Of a DNA stretch of 64,000 nucleotides, positions 28,971-38,009 are shown piece by piece (position 1 is the first letter of the stretch; the number at the start of each line of letters is the position of its first letter). Source of the DNA: Woodsholea maritima DSM 17123 (GTDB lineage Bacteria; Pseudomonadota; Alphaproteobacteria; Caulobacterales; Maricaulaceae); the NCBI RefSeq assembly GCF_000382325.1, contig NZ_KB908056.1:625148-689147 (forward strand). Direction: 5' to 3'. The notes below the pieces were generated by a model. It was not told the DNA's origin and did no database searches. It saw only the letters and a list, made by a program, of their open reading frames with translations. A program made the translations under genes and the position numbers.

Positions 28971-30428
28971 TTAATATCGGCTACCATCATACCACTCGCG
29001 TTCATCGCGTCCGATCAACAGATCCGACTGGGACGGGCCATCACTGCCCGCGGAGTATTCATAAAGCTCGGCATTATCCTGGGCCCAGGAATTGATGATG
29101 CCATCAACCCAGCTCCATGCTGCCTCAACCTCATCACGGCGCATGAACAGCGAGAGATTGCCGCGCACCACGGCCAGCAACAAACGCTCATAGGCATCGG
29201 GATAATTGGCCTCAAACGTGTCGGCATAGCTCAGATTGAGCGGCACATAACGCATGCGCATCCCGCCCGGGCCGGGATCTTTGGTCATCAACATCATCTT
29301 CACACCCTCATCCGGTTGCAAACGGATGACCAAGCGATTGGGATGGAGGCGCCCTGCCCCGACAATATCATGCGGAACGGGTTTGAACTGGATCACAATT
29401 TCAGACCGGCGCGAAGCCATGCGCTTACCGGTGCGCAAATAGAAGGGCACACCCGCCCAGCGCCAGTTATCGACATGAGCTTTGATAGCAACAAAGGTTT
29501 CGGTGTCGCTGGAGCGGCCCAGCTCCTCTTCATAACCCGAAACGGGCTCGCCCGCGCTGACCCCGGCACGATAATGGGCGCGCACGACATTATGGCGAAT
29601 ATCCCCGGCGGAGATTTTGCGTAAAGCGCGCAGCACTTTCAGCTTTTCATCGCGCACCGGATCGGAATCAAGGCTCGACGGCGGCTCCATCGCCACCAGA
29701 CAAAGCAGCTGCAGCAAATGGTTCTGCACCATATCGCGCAGCGCCCCGGCCTTATCATAATAATCCGCGCGCTTACCAGCCCCCAAGGTTTCAGCCACCG
29801 TGATCTGAACATGGTCAATGCCGGTAGAATTCCAGATCGGCTCAAACATCCAATTGGCAAAGCGCAGGATCAATAAATTCTGGACGGTTTCTTTGCCCAG
29901 ATAATGATCAATGCGGAAGATCGAGTTTTCCGGGAAAGCCTGGCAGACCGCCTTATTGATCGCCTTGGCACTTTCCAAGTCTTTGCCAATGGGTTTTTCC
30001 AGCACAATCCGGGCATTGGGCGTACATAGACCTTCGGCCTTTAAAACCTCACTGATCGGACCATAAAGCATGGGCGGCAAGGCGAGATAATAAAGCCGGA
30101 TCTTGCTTTCATCATCAGACAGCTTGGATTTTAGATGTGTCCAATGCTCGCCGGTTTCGGTTGCGTTGACCGCAACATAGCTTAAATGCTGCGCAAAATC
30201 GGCCCAGCTTTTGCCCTTGGCTTCCTTGGCAATATGGGTGCGAGCCCGTTCGCGATACTCCTCATCACTCATCTCATCGCGCGAGGCGGCGATGATACGC
30301 GAGCGCTCCGGGATCTGACCATCGACCCAGCGATGGTAAAGCGCGGGCATCAATTTGCGCAGCGCCAGATCCCCCGTGGCCCCGAACACCACGATATCAA
30401 ACGGTTCAACTGGTATCAGCTCAGACAT
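28971..30428 (-). CDS. zwf: Glucose-6-phosphate 1-dehydrogenase
   Basis: NAD(P)-dependent oxidation of glucose-6-phosphate to 6-phosphogluconolactone, the entry to the Entner-Doudoroff and pentose-phosphate routes. The N-terminal Rossmann motif is VVFGATGDLALRKLMPALY, and the active-site signature RIDHYLGKETVQN includes the catalytic His region. The 485 residues are normal. The start has GAGGGA upstream. It is 85 bp downstream of the PTS transporter gene, with a small hairpin between, so it may be partly co-transcribed. Confidence 0.97.
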   Translation of the reverse strand: MSELIPVEPFDIVVFGATGDLALRKLMPALYHRWVDGQIPERSRIIAASRDEMSDEEYRERARTHIAKEAKGKSWADFAQHLSYVAVNATETGEHWTHLKSKLSDDESKIRLYYLALPPMLYGPISEVLKAEGLCTPNARIVLEKPIGKDLESAKAINKAVCQAFPENSIFRIDHYLGKETVQNLLILRFANWMFEPIWNSTGIDHVQITVAETLGAGKRADYYDKAGALRDMVQNHLLQLLCLVAMEPPSSLDSDPVRDEKLKVLRALRKISAGDIRHNVVRAHYRAGVSAGEPVSGYEEELGRSSDTETFVAIKAHVDNWRWAGVPFYLRTGKRMASRRSEIVIQFKPVPHDIVGAGRLHPNRLVIRLQPDEGVKMMLMTKDPGPGGMRMRYVPLNLSYADTFEANYPDAYERLLLAVVRGNLSLFMRRDEVEAAWSWVDGIINSWAQDNAELYEYSAGSDGPSQSDLLIGRDEREWYDGSRY

Positions 30429-30465
30429 GTCGTGTTTCCCTCATTCAGACATGGGACAAGGCGGG

Positions 30466-30485
30466 CGTCCATTGACGCCCGTCCC
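30466..30485. terminator. Hairpin between the PTS gene and zwf
   Basis: An 8-bp inverted repeat CGGGCGTC / GACGCCCG with loop CATT in the 85-bp gap after the transporter gene. It has no T-run on either strand, so it may be a processing or attenuation hairpin more than a full terminator. Confidence 0.4.
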
Positions 30486-30513
30486 TCCCCCTGGCCTGTA
30501 TTCTTTTTTAAGT

Positions 30514-32268
30514 TTAGAGCGCGAAGCGCTTCAAATAGCGGCCATCGGCCACCAGGTAATGATGTGCGCCATCCTTGGTGCCTGTGCCCACGGGCCAGAC
30601 CTTCTCTGCGCGCAGGGCCTCGATTGAGACCGCCGTCTCATCTGTTAGATCAACAATGAGACGATTTCCTGCCGCCAGGATGACAGATTGAATATTTGCC
30701 AAGCCGCCCAGGGCGACCTGCAAGGGCTCTGGCAAGCCCTGCGCCAGGACCGTTTGGCCCTGATAGGTTTGAGCTTTATCCTCAACCACCGGTGCGGGCG
30801 CGGGGGCGCTTGATGACCCGCCTTCACTTTTCTTCGCCGCATCCAGCTTATCTGCAATCAACTCCGCCGTTGGCCCGACCACAACCTGCAACGTCGTAGG
30901 AGATGGGGCGACAAAGCCCTTGGCCCCCAATTGACGCAAACGGTCCTGATCGACTTTATCTTGACTGACGATGTCGAGGCGCAAGCGCGTGGTACAGGCA
31001 CCCACACGGGTCACATTCTGCGCCCCGCCCAAGGCATCCAAGAAGGCAAAACCTTCATCACCAAACGCCCCGATCGGATCAACAGTGCTGGAGGTTGAGA
31101 TCGCCTCTCGGCCCGGAGTTTTAAGGTCGAAAAGCTTAATCGCCGCGGTAAAGAGCGCAAAATAAATCCCGCCATAGACCGCCCCAATCGGAAGGATCCA
31201 AAGGGGGTTCGTCCCGGCCTTGAAGTTCAAGGCATAGTCAAAGAAACCGGCCGAAAAGCCAAAGCCCATTTTGACATTTAAGAAGTCCATCAAGGCCATC
31301 GACACCCCGGTCAACACGGCGTGAATGACATAAAGCGCCGGTGCCAGGAACATAAAGGCAAATTCAATCGGCTCTGTCACCCCGGTCAGGAATGAGGTTA
31401 AAGCCATCGAAATAAACATGCCGCCCACTTCCTTACGCCGTTCAGGCAGGGCTTGACGATACATCGCATAACAGGCCGCCGGCAGACCGAACATCATCAC
31501 TGGGAAGAAACCGGTCATAAAGCCACCCGCATCAGGATCACCGGCAAAAAAGCGATTAAGATCGCCCGTTGCACCCTGATAATCCCCCAGAACGAACCAG
31601 GCGAAATTATTGATGATGTGATGCAGCCCCGTCATAATCAGCAAGCGGTTAAGCGTGCCGAACAGGAAAACGCCAAATTCGCCCAAGCCGACAATGCCGC
31701 GCGAGACCGCTTCCATACCCGCATCAAGATAGGTGATGGTAAGACCGAAGAAGAGCGCCATCGCCATCCCAGCCACAGCCGAAACGATGGGCACAAAGCG
31801 CTTTCCGCCAAAGAAGGCGAGATATTCAGGCAAGCGAATATCGTTGAATTTGTTATATAAAAGCCCTGCCCAAATCCCCGATAGAATACCCATCGGCACC
31901 CACATCAGCTTGAGCGTGTTTTTGATATAGTCGGCCGCCACGACGCCCTGATAGGCCTCTGGCACCCCGGCAAGGGTTTGCGGCGGTACGCTGATCAAGG
32001 TTTCTGCGCCAAAGCGCGTCACCAAGAAGCAAACAAGACCGGCCAAACCGGCCGCCCCATGGCCGTCTTTAGAAAACCCGACCGCGACCCCGATGGCGAA
32101 CAATAATCCCAGATAGGAAAAGATCGCATTGCCCGAAGCCGCCATGAAAGGAATGTCGAGAAGGTCAGGTTGGCCCAAGCGCAGCAGAAGACCGGCCGCG
32201 GGCAGAACCGCGATTGGCAACATCAAGGCCCGGCCCAGGCGCTGTACCCCAGAGAGTGAGAATGACAT
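30514..32268 (-). CDS. nagE: PTS EIICB transporter, N-acetylglucosamine/glucose family, with degenerate second EIIB
   Basis: Phosphorylating importer of the glucose/GlcNAc PTS family in the inner membrane. Residues 1-390 are a multispan EIIC domain (GRALMLPIAVLPAAGLLLRLG, GVTEPIEFAFMFLAP). An EIIB domain follows with active Cys425 in VGACTTRLRL. A further C-terminal segment (about 495-584) resembles another EIIB, but the catalytic Cys is gone (VILAAGNRLIVDL). No EIIA is fused; the partner encoded upstream supplies it. AGGGAGGA precedes the ATG. Specificity for GlcNAc is inferred from nagA, nagB-II and GH20 in the same locus. Confidence 0.9.
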   Translation of the reverse strand: MSFSLSGVQRLGRALMLPIAVLPAAGLLLRLGQPDLLDIPFMAASGNAIFSYLGLLFAIGVAVGFSKDGHGAAGLAGLVCFLVTRFGAETLISVPPQTLAGVPEAYQGVVAADYIKNTLKLMWVPMGILSGIWAGLLYNKFNDIRLPEYLAFFGGKRFVPIVSAVAGMAMALFFGLTITYLDAGMEAVSRGIVGLGEFGVFLFGTLNRLLIMTGLHHIINNFAWFVLGDYQGATGDLNRFFAGDPDAGGFMTGFFPVMMFGLPAACYAMYRQALPERRKEVGGMFISMALTSFLTGVTEPIEFAFMFLAPALYVIHAVLTGVSMALMDFLNVKMGFGFSAGFFDYALNFKAGTNPLWILPIGAVYGGIYFALFTAAIKLFDLKTPGREAISTSSTVDPIGAFGDEGFAFLDALGGAQNVTRVGACTTRLRLDIVSQDKVDQDRLRQLGAKGFVAPSPTTLQVVVGPTAELIADKLDAAKKSEGGSSSAPAPAPVVEDKAQTYQGQTVLAQGLPEPLQVALGGLANIQSVILAAGNRLIVDLTDETAVSIEALRAEKVWPVGTGTKDGAHHYLVADGRYLKRFAL

Positions 32269-32282
32269 CGTTTATTCCTCCC

Positions 32283-34871
32283 TTACAGCCAGCGATCAAG
32301 ATCGGGCCATTGCGCGGCGATATGGGCGCGCACATCCTTGGCACTCATCAGGGTTTGCACGGTTTTCGCCGCCGCCTGACAGTCTTCGGTTTTCAAACTA
32401 CGGATAATGGCTTTGGTCGGGGCAATCATGGATTCCACAACCGAAAGCTTGGTGATCCCCATCCCGATGAGGATCGGCACCGCCAAGGGATCAGAGGCGA
32501 GACCGCCGCAAACACTGACCGGGGTATGGGTTTTCTGTCCCACTTCACCCACACGGGCAATCATACCCAGAACGGCCGGGTGCATGGCATCGAGCTGCCC
32601 CGCCAACGCCGCATGACCGCGATCCATGGCCAGGGTATATTGGGTGAGATCATTGGTCCCGATGGAGAAGAAATCAGCGACCTGCGCGATTTGCTCGGCA
32701 ATCACGGCGCTGGCCGGGGTTTCGATCATCGTACCGATCGCAGGCAGGCTGGAAATACCCAAATCATCGGCTTCTTCACGCACGACCGCGCGAAAATCAA
32801 TCAGCTCCTGCGGGCTTGCCACCATGGGCACCATGATCTGGATATCGCGCTGGCGTGAAGCGCGCAGCAAGGCACGCACCTGTGCCTTCATCAAATCAGG
32901 CCGGACAAAGAAGGTCCGCACACCGCGTAGGCCCAGGGCCGGGTTTTCTTCATCGCCCAAATCCAAGAAGGGGACCGGCTTATCACTGCCGACATCCATA
33001 GTGCGAATGACCACGGGCTGGCGCTTCAAACATTCTGAGATCGCAGCATAGACCTCTTCCTGCTCATCCTCATTGGGCGCTGTGCGCCGATTGGTGAACA
33101 GGAATTCGGTCCGGAGCAAGCCACACCCCTCCGCCCCGTGGCGGATGACGCTGGAGGCTTCATCAACACTGGCCAGATTGGCAAAGACATGAATGCGCTG
33201 ACCATCCTGGGTCGAAGCAGGCTCCAAGGCCTCCAAAGCCGCCTTGGCATTGGCCTCCTGACGGCGCTTGCGCTTAACCTCAAGATCTTTGATCAAATCA
33301 TCGGCCGGGTTCAACACCAGGCGCGCCTGACCGCTATGGATCATCGCCTTGGTGCCCGCTTCGATGTGCAAAAGCTCATCGCCCAGAGCAACGAGGGCCG
33401 GAATATTTTCCGCCGCAGCCAAAATGGAAACGTGCGAGGTCGCGCCGCCCGACGCCAGTGCCAGACCCGACAGCCCCGCCTTGGCGTAGAACATAAATTC
33501 TGATGGCATCAAATCATCCGCGATCACAATCGCGCCTTTGATCGCGGCCACATCATGAATTTCCACATCACCATAGAGGATTTTGAGAACCCGCGTTTCG
33601 AGATCTTTCAAATCCGCCGTACGCTCGGCAATGCGTTTATCGCCACTGGCGCGCAGGATTTTGGCTTGCTCGCCAATCGCCGCGCGCCAGGCTTGGCCTG
33701 CGCTTTTCCCCTCAATGATAAAGCGCTGGGCCGGTTCGATTAAGATCGGGTCATCGGCCAGCTCGCCATGGGCTTCCAACATGGCCGCCTGCTGACCGCG
33801 CGCCTGAACGGCTTCCTTATGGATATCGCCTTGTAATTGCTTCAAGGCCGCATCGAGTTGAGCTTGCTCATCTTGCGCACTGCCTTTGGCATCAGGGATA
33901 TCCATTTCAAAAGGCTTATGGACATAGATCGGGCCTAACACCATGCCGGCACTAACCGCGACGCCCTGAAATTGGCCCGGCACGCTGGCATAGCGCAAAG
34001 GCGCTTTGGGCGTCTCCGCCCCGCCTTCGCGCTCAACCGGGACAATCTCATCGCCCGCACCGTTGCGAATAAGGGCTGAAATCTCTGCCAAGAAGGCTTC
34101 GCTGCCCTCACCCTTGATTTTGATCGTGACGCTTTCGCCATGGGCCACACCCAGACCCATCAGGCTCGCCACGCTTTTACCATTGGCGCTGGCTAAACCC
34201 GCTGAAAAGCTCACTTCACCTTTAAACGTTTTTGCAAGCTTGGCGATCTGCGCGGCCGGGCGGGCATGAATGCCATCGGCCATCTCGATCACGACTGAAC
34301 CTTCAGCCAGCGCCCCAGCGACAGAATGCAAAGTCGCGCCCTTGGTGCTCGCTTCGCGCTCTTCCAACGCGATGATTTTGGTCAAGGGCCGACCATGTTC
34401 GATAAAGCCCGCTTCAGGGGCATCCACCCAGCGATAGCTGTCACTGTTCAACAGAATAATCGGTGTAATCAGGCTTTTTGCGCCCAGGGCCACACCATTG
34501 ATATCAAACCGGACCAGCGGCGTACCCGGATCCACCTTCTCACCCACAGCGATCAAAGGCACAAAGCCTTTACCGCCCAGGCTCACCGTTTCCAGACCAA
34601 TATGGATCAGGATTTCTGCGCCATTTTCCGCGCGCAAAGTAATGGCATGCAGCGTGCGCGCCAGGCCAATAACCTCACCCGCGCAAGGCGCACAAATCGT
34701 ATTGCCTAAAGGCTCAATTGCAAATCCAGGACCAAGGCTTTCACTGGAAAACGCTGGATCGGGTACAGTCTTTAACGCTGAAACAAGACCTTCAACCGGG
34801 GCGATAAAGCTCATTTCCGCCATGGTGGGCTCCGCTTGGATGGGGGCTGGTGTGGGCATGATCGGCCTCAT
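32283..34871 (-). CDS. PTS multiphosphoryl fusion EIIA-HPr-EI
   Basis: One 862-residue protein holding three PTS phosphocarriers. EIIA(Glc) covers about 20-165 with phospho-His90 in EILIHIGLET. HPr covers about 190-280 with His202 in DGIHARPAAQIAKL; its regulatory-Ser region is ANGKSVASLMGL. Enzyme I covers about 300-862 with His480 in ASGGATSHVSILA and PEP-binding Cys in VCGGLASDP. It makes the PEP-to-sugar relay self-contained. The start may be the ATG at 34859, which has GGATGAGG upstream, instead of 34871. It is 4 bp after the GH20 gene and 14 bp before the transporter. Homologues with this order are called NagF in some GlcNAc loci. Confidence 0.95.
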   Translation of the reverse strand: MRPIMPTPAPIQAEPTMAEMSFIAPVEGLVSALKTVPDPAFSSESLGPGFAIEPLGNTICAPCAGEVIGLARTLHAITLRAENGAEILIHIGLETVSLGGKGFVPLIAVGEKVDPGTPLVRFDINGVALGAKSLITPIILLNSDSYRWVDAPEAGFIEHGRPLTKIIALEEREASTKGATLHSVAGALAEGSVVIEMADGIHARPAAQIAKLAKTFKGEVSFSAGLASANGKSVASLMGLGVAHGESVTIKIKGEGSEAFLAEISALIRNGAGDEIVPVEREGGAETPKAPLRYASVPGQFQGVAVSAGMVLGPIYVHKPFEMDIPDAKGSAQDEQAQLDAALKQLQGDIHKEAVQARGQQAAMLEAHGELADDPILIEPAQRFIIEGKSAGQAWRAAIGEQAKILRASGDKRIAERTADLKDLETRVLKILYGDVEIHDVAAIKGAIVIADDLMPSEFMFYAKAGLSGLALASGGATSHVSILAAAENIPALVALGDELLHIEAGTKAMIHSGQARLVLNPADDLIKDLEVKRKRRQEANAKAALEALEPASTQDGQRIHVFANLASVDEASSVIRHGAEGCGLLRTEFLFTNRRTAPNEDEQEEVYAAISECLKRQPVVIRTMDVGSDKPVPFLDLGDEENPALGLRGVRTFFVRPDLMKAQVRALLRASRQRDIQIMVPMVASPQELIDFRAVVREEADDLGISSLPAIGTMIETPASAVIAEQIAQVADFFSIGTNDLTQYTLAMDRGHAALAGQLDAMHPAVLGMIARVGEVGQKTHTPVSVCGGLASDPLAVPILIGMGITKLSVVESMIAPTKAIIRSLKTEDCQAAAKTVQTLMSAKDVRAHIAAQWPDLDRWL

Positions 34872-34875
34872 CCTT

Positions 34876-37242
34876 TTAAGGGTTCAAACGCACAGCATCG
34901 ATCACCCACAGGGGATCAAGCTGGCCAGTATGGAAAACAAAACACAGATCGCTGGGGCCCGCGCTGGTCGCGAGATCCGCCCTCAAATCCGTCAGGGTCA
35001 AATTATCCTGCGCCGGGGCAAGATCGAGGCGCGCAATCTCCTCACCCTCACAGCCCCCGGCCAAAACCCGCAAGGCTTGGCGATCGTCTAACAAGGGTCG
35101 CACCACGACATTATGAATGTCATGCATCAGTTGGAAATTATACGGCACTTGGCCCACAGTGACCGTGATTGAGCTTGCCTCATTCACCGGTGCCTCAGGC
35201 CAGATCCAGCACGGATCCATAATATTGACGCCAAAATTGGCCCGTGGGCCATGGATCGGCGCATCATCAACCAGATAAATCACCAGATCATCCGCGCACA
35301 TCGTCAATTGGTCATCGCGGCGCGCATAGCGGGCATTGCGCGTCACCTCAAAATCCACAATATCGCTGAGGCGACGATCGCCATCAAAGGTCGCGGCACG
35401 CAAACGCCCTGGACGATCCACCACAATCGGACCCGTGGCCAACGATGATGAGGGCGTAGGACGGCCCTGCCAGCTATAGCGAATATCGCCAAAGCCGGCT
35501 TGGTTGGAAAGTTGGATCTGATCAGGTTGGCCCTGCGCATCAAAGCGAATATCGGCCAACGGACGCACGGCGCTGTCGGCATAATCCAAACCCATCTCGC
35601 GATAGCGCGATTTAAACCGCGACAAACGGGTCATGAAGCCGTCGAAATTGCGGCTCTCCGGCGCACTCCAGCCCAACTCTGCCAGGGCAGAGATACGCGG
35701 GAAGGCCATATGAGTGACATCTGTTTCCTGACGCATATGCTCAGTCCAGATATTGGCCTGCACGCCTAGGATATGCTTGCGTTGATCCTGGGTCAGGTCA
35801 CCCCCAAAAGGATCAAACTCATAAAGCTGGCGCAAAGTCGTCAAACGCCCCCGGCCGGGCGTTTCATGCGCCCCATTGGCCTGACGATAATCAAGATACA
35901 GATGGGAGTTGGGCGACAAGATCGCATTTTTACCCTGATCGGCCGCCGCCTTCGCGCCCTCTAGCCCGCGCCAGGACATGACGGTCGCATTATCGCTAAG
36001 CCCGCCTTCAACAATCTCATCCCAGCCTACAAGCGTGCGGCCATGCGCGGTCAAAAACTCATCCAGACGACGCGTGACATAGCCTTGCATATCATGCTCA
36101 TTCGCGATGCCCAATTCGGCCATGCGCGCTTGAACCTCTGGGGAGGCTTCCCACTGATCCTTGGGCGGCTCATCCCCGCCGACATGAATATAAGGGCTGG
36201 GGAAGAGCTCAATCACTTCGCTAAAGACATTCTCCAGGAAGGTAAAAGTGTCTTCATTGACGTTGAAAAGATAGGGATAAACGCCCCAATCAGCCATCAC
36301 GGCGCTGGGCGGATTGTCAACCGAGGCCAGCTCTGGATAGGCCACGACCGCCGCCAAAGCATGACCAGGAATATCAATTTCAGGCACGATTGTGATATGG
36401 CGCGCGGCCGCATAAGCGATGATATCCCGGACCTGATCCTGGGTATAATAGCCGCCATAAATCGGTGCTTCTTGGATGTCTGGATTATGCTCGGGATCAT
36501 ACGCTTGACCCGCAGGGACGCGAAAGGCCCCCACCTCCGTCAGGCGCGGATATTGCGCAATCTCCAAGCGCCAGCCCTGGTCATCGGTCAAGTGCCAATG
36601 CAAGGTATTGAGCTTATGAAGCGCCATCCAGTCGATGAAGTCCTTGATATAACCCACAGATTGCATATGACGCGCGGAATCGAGCATCACCCCGCGCCAA
36701 GGAAATTCCGGTGCATCCTCGATCGTAACAGTCTCTAAGCTCAACAAAGGCTCTGCACCCCAATCGGCCATCAATTGCCAGAGGGTCACAGCGCCATAAA
36801 AGAGACCCGCTTCATCGCTAGCCAGGATCTCAATCCCGCCGGGACGGATCGCAAGACGATAACCTTCCGCCGCGATGTCTTGAGCCGGATCAAGGTGCAG
36901 CTGGATTGCGCCATAGGGCGCTTGGCCGTGAAAGGCATGAGTGGGAAGCCCTCGCCCAGTGCTCATACGCACCCATTCAGAGAGTTGATCGGCCACCCGA
37001 CCCGCCGCCTCATCGCCCGCACCATAGGCCAGCGGCGTTACGGGGCGCACTTGGAATGTGCCTTGCTCATCCACCACATGGCGCGGCGCTGGAATAACGG
37101 CCACCACATCGCCTTCTGCCGCCCGATCGGGCACAACCTCGCGCGAGCACGCCGAGAGTGCCAACGCCCCCACCAGGCCTAAGCCCAGAAGCGCCGTTTT
37201 AGAAAGGTGAGACAAAGAAACGTGTGGTCGTTGAATGGTCAT
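34876..37242 (-). CDS. GH20 beta-N-acetylhexosaminidase, lipoprotein
   Basis: Releases terminal GlcNAc from chitooligosaccharides. The 788-residue precursor has a lipoprotein signal ending in LALSAC with lipobox Cys32, so it is tethered in the cell envelope. A GH20b N-terminal domain covers about 45-170 and the GH20 barrel about 175-520; catalytic Asp357-Glu358 lie in IHVGGDEPPKDQWE, and WRGVMLDSARHM and LNTLHWHLTDDQGWR are family motifs. The remaining C-terminal portion has an Ig-like/CBM-type look. It overlaps the DUF6445 gene by ATGA and leads into the PTS fusion gene. Confidence 0.95.
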   Translation of the reverse strand: MTIQRPHVSLSHLSKTALLGLGLVGALALSACSREVVPDRAAEGDVVAVIPAPRHVVDEQGTFQVRPVTPLAYGAGDEAAGRVADQLSEWVRMSTGRGLPTHAFHGQAPYGAIQLHLDPAQDIAAEGYRLAIRPGGIEILASDEAGLFYGAVTLWQLMADWGAEPLLSLETVTIEDAPEFPWRGVMLDSARHMQSVGYIKDFIDWMALHKLNTLHWHLTDDQGWRLEIAQYPRLTEVGAFRVPAGQAYDPEHNPDIQEAPIYGGYYTQDQVRDIIAYAAARHITIVPEIDIPGHALAAVVAYPELASVDNPPSAVMADWGVYPYLFNVNEDTFTFLENVFSEVIELFPSPYIHVGGDEPPKDQWEASPEVQARMAELGIANEHDMQGYVTRRLDEFLTAHGRTLVGWDEIVEGGLSDNATVMSWRGLEGAKAAADQGKNAILSPNSHLYLDYRQANGAHETPGRGRLTTLRQLYEFDPFGGDLTQDQRKHILGVQANIWTEHMRQETDVTHMAFPRISALAELGWSAPESRNFDGFMTRLSRFKSRYREMGLDYADSAVRPLADIRFDAQGQPDQIQLSNQAGFGDIRYSWQGRPTPSSSLATGPIVVDRPGRLRAATFDGDRRLSDIVDFEVTRNARYARRDDQLTMCADDLVIYLVDDAPIHGPRANFGVNIMDPCWIWPEAPVNEASSITVTVGQVPYNFQLMHDIHNVVVRPLLDDRQALRVLAGGCEGEEIARLDLAPAQDNLTLTDLRADLATSAGPSDLCFVFHTGQLDPLWVIDAVRLNP

Positions 37243-38009
37243 GAGGCGATTGGCCCTTGTTGTAGGCGAAGAAACGTATTGACGGTCAGACGGCCCTTTT
37301 TGGGATCGGCCACCAAAGGAAGATCATCGGGGATGGAGCCCGAATGCAGCATGTTAGAGGGATAAACCACCAGACGATTGCGCCGCGCGCGAACCTCGCC
37401 CACGCGCTCAAATTCAGCCATATCACCATTGACATAGCGCGCCGGAGCATGGCCATTTTGGCTTAGATCCTGGGCCATGGCCTGGGTATAAACCCCAACC
37501 CGATCAGGGGTAATCCGCTCAAACCCCGTCTGGCGATGACGATAAAAACTGGTGCCGCCAAATTCCTCATCACGCAAATAATGCAAGATCGCCAATTGCT
37601 GCGGATCGGGCGTGTCAAAATGCGGATAGCGTTGAGCAAGGCTTAAATCTTCTGGCGGCGTGGTTACGATGGACAGATCACTGCCCGTAACGCGCACCTT
37701 CGCGGCCGCAGGAAAGCCAAACACCTGATGAAACAGCGGATTTAGCAGGTGAAAAATCCAGGCGACATAGGCGCGCGGCATCGGCGCACGCACACCCGGA
37801 TAGGCATTACCCGCCGCGGGAACCGGCGCATATACCGCATCTTGACAGGCATAAGCCTCCAGCGCGTCAATCTCGTGTAAAGCGGGATCAAGGATCAAAA
37901 CCGGCAGACGCTCCTGGCCCATCAGCTCAATCCGCACCTGAAGATCAGGATGCGGGCTTAGACCGCTTAACCGCTCCGCAACCGGAATATCGCCCGCCGC
38001 CGCACTCAT
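37239..38009 (-). CDS. DUF6445-like protein, possible 2OG-Fe(II) oxygenase fold
   Basis: A 256-residue cytosolic protein matching a family often found beside TonB receptors and halogenase homologues in sugar loci. The spacing of PHFDTPD (HxD), a distal His in NMLHSGSIPDD and an Arg in KGRLTVNTFLRLQQG resembles the metal and 2-oxoglutarate ligands of cupin-fold dioxygenases. No activity is established for the family as far as I know. It is ATGA-overlapped with the halogenase on one side and GH20 on the other, so all three are translated together. Confidence 0.7.
   Translation of the reverse strand: MSAAAGDIPVAERLSGLSPHPDLQVRIELMGQERLPVLILDPALHEIDALEAYACQDAVYAPVPAAGNAYPGVRAPMPRAYVAWIFHLLNPLFHQVFGFPAAAKVRVTGSDLSIVTTPPEDLSLAQRYPHFDTPDPQQLAILHYLRDEEFGGTSFYRHRQTGFERITPDRVGVYTQAMAQDLSQNGHAPARYVNGDMAEFERVGEVRARRNRLVVYPSNMLHSGSIPDDLPLVADPKKGRLTVNTFLRLQQGPIAS

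Noticed and set aside
32214-32858. 214-codon frame antisense to the PTS fusion gene
   Set aside because: Crosses two PTS genes and has no start signal.
36043-36738. 231-codon frame antisense to the GH20 gene
   Set aside because: Lies within the catalytic barrel coding region and is low-complexity in its predicted product.
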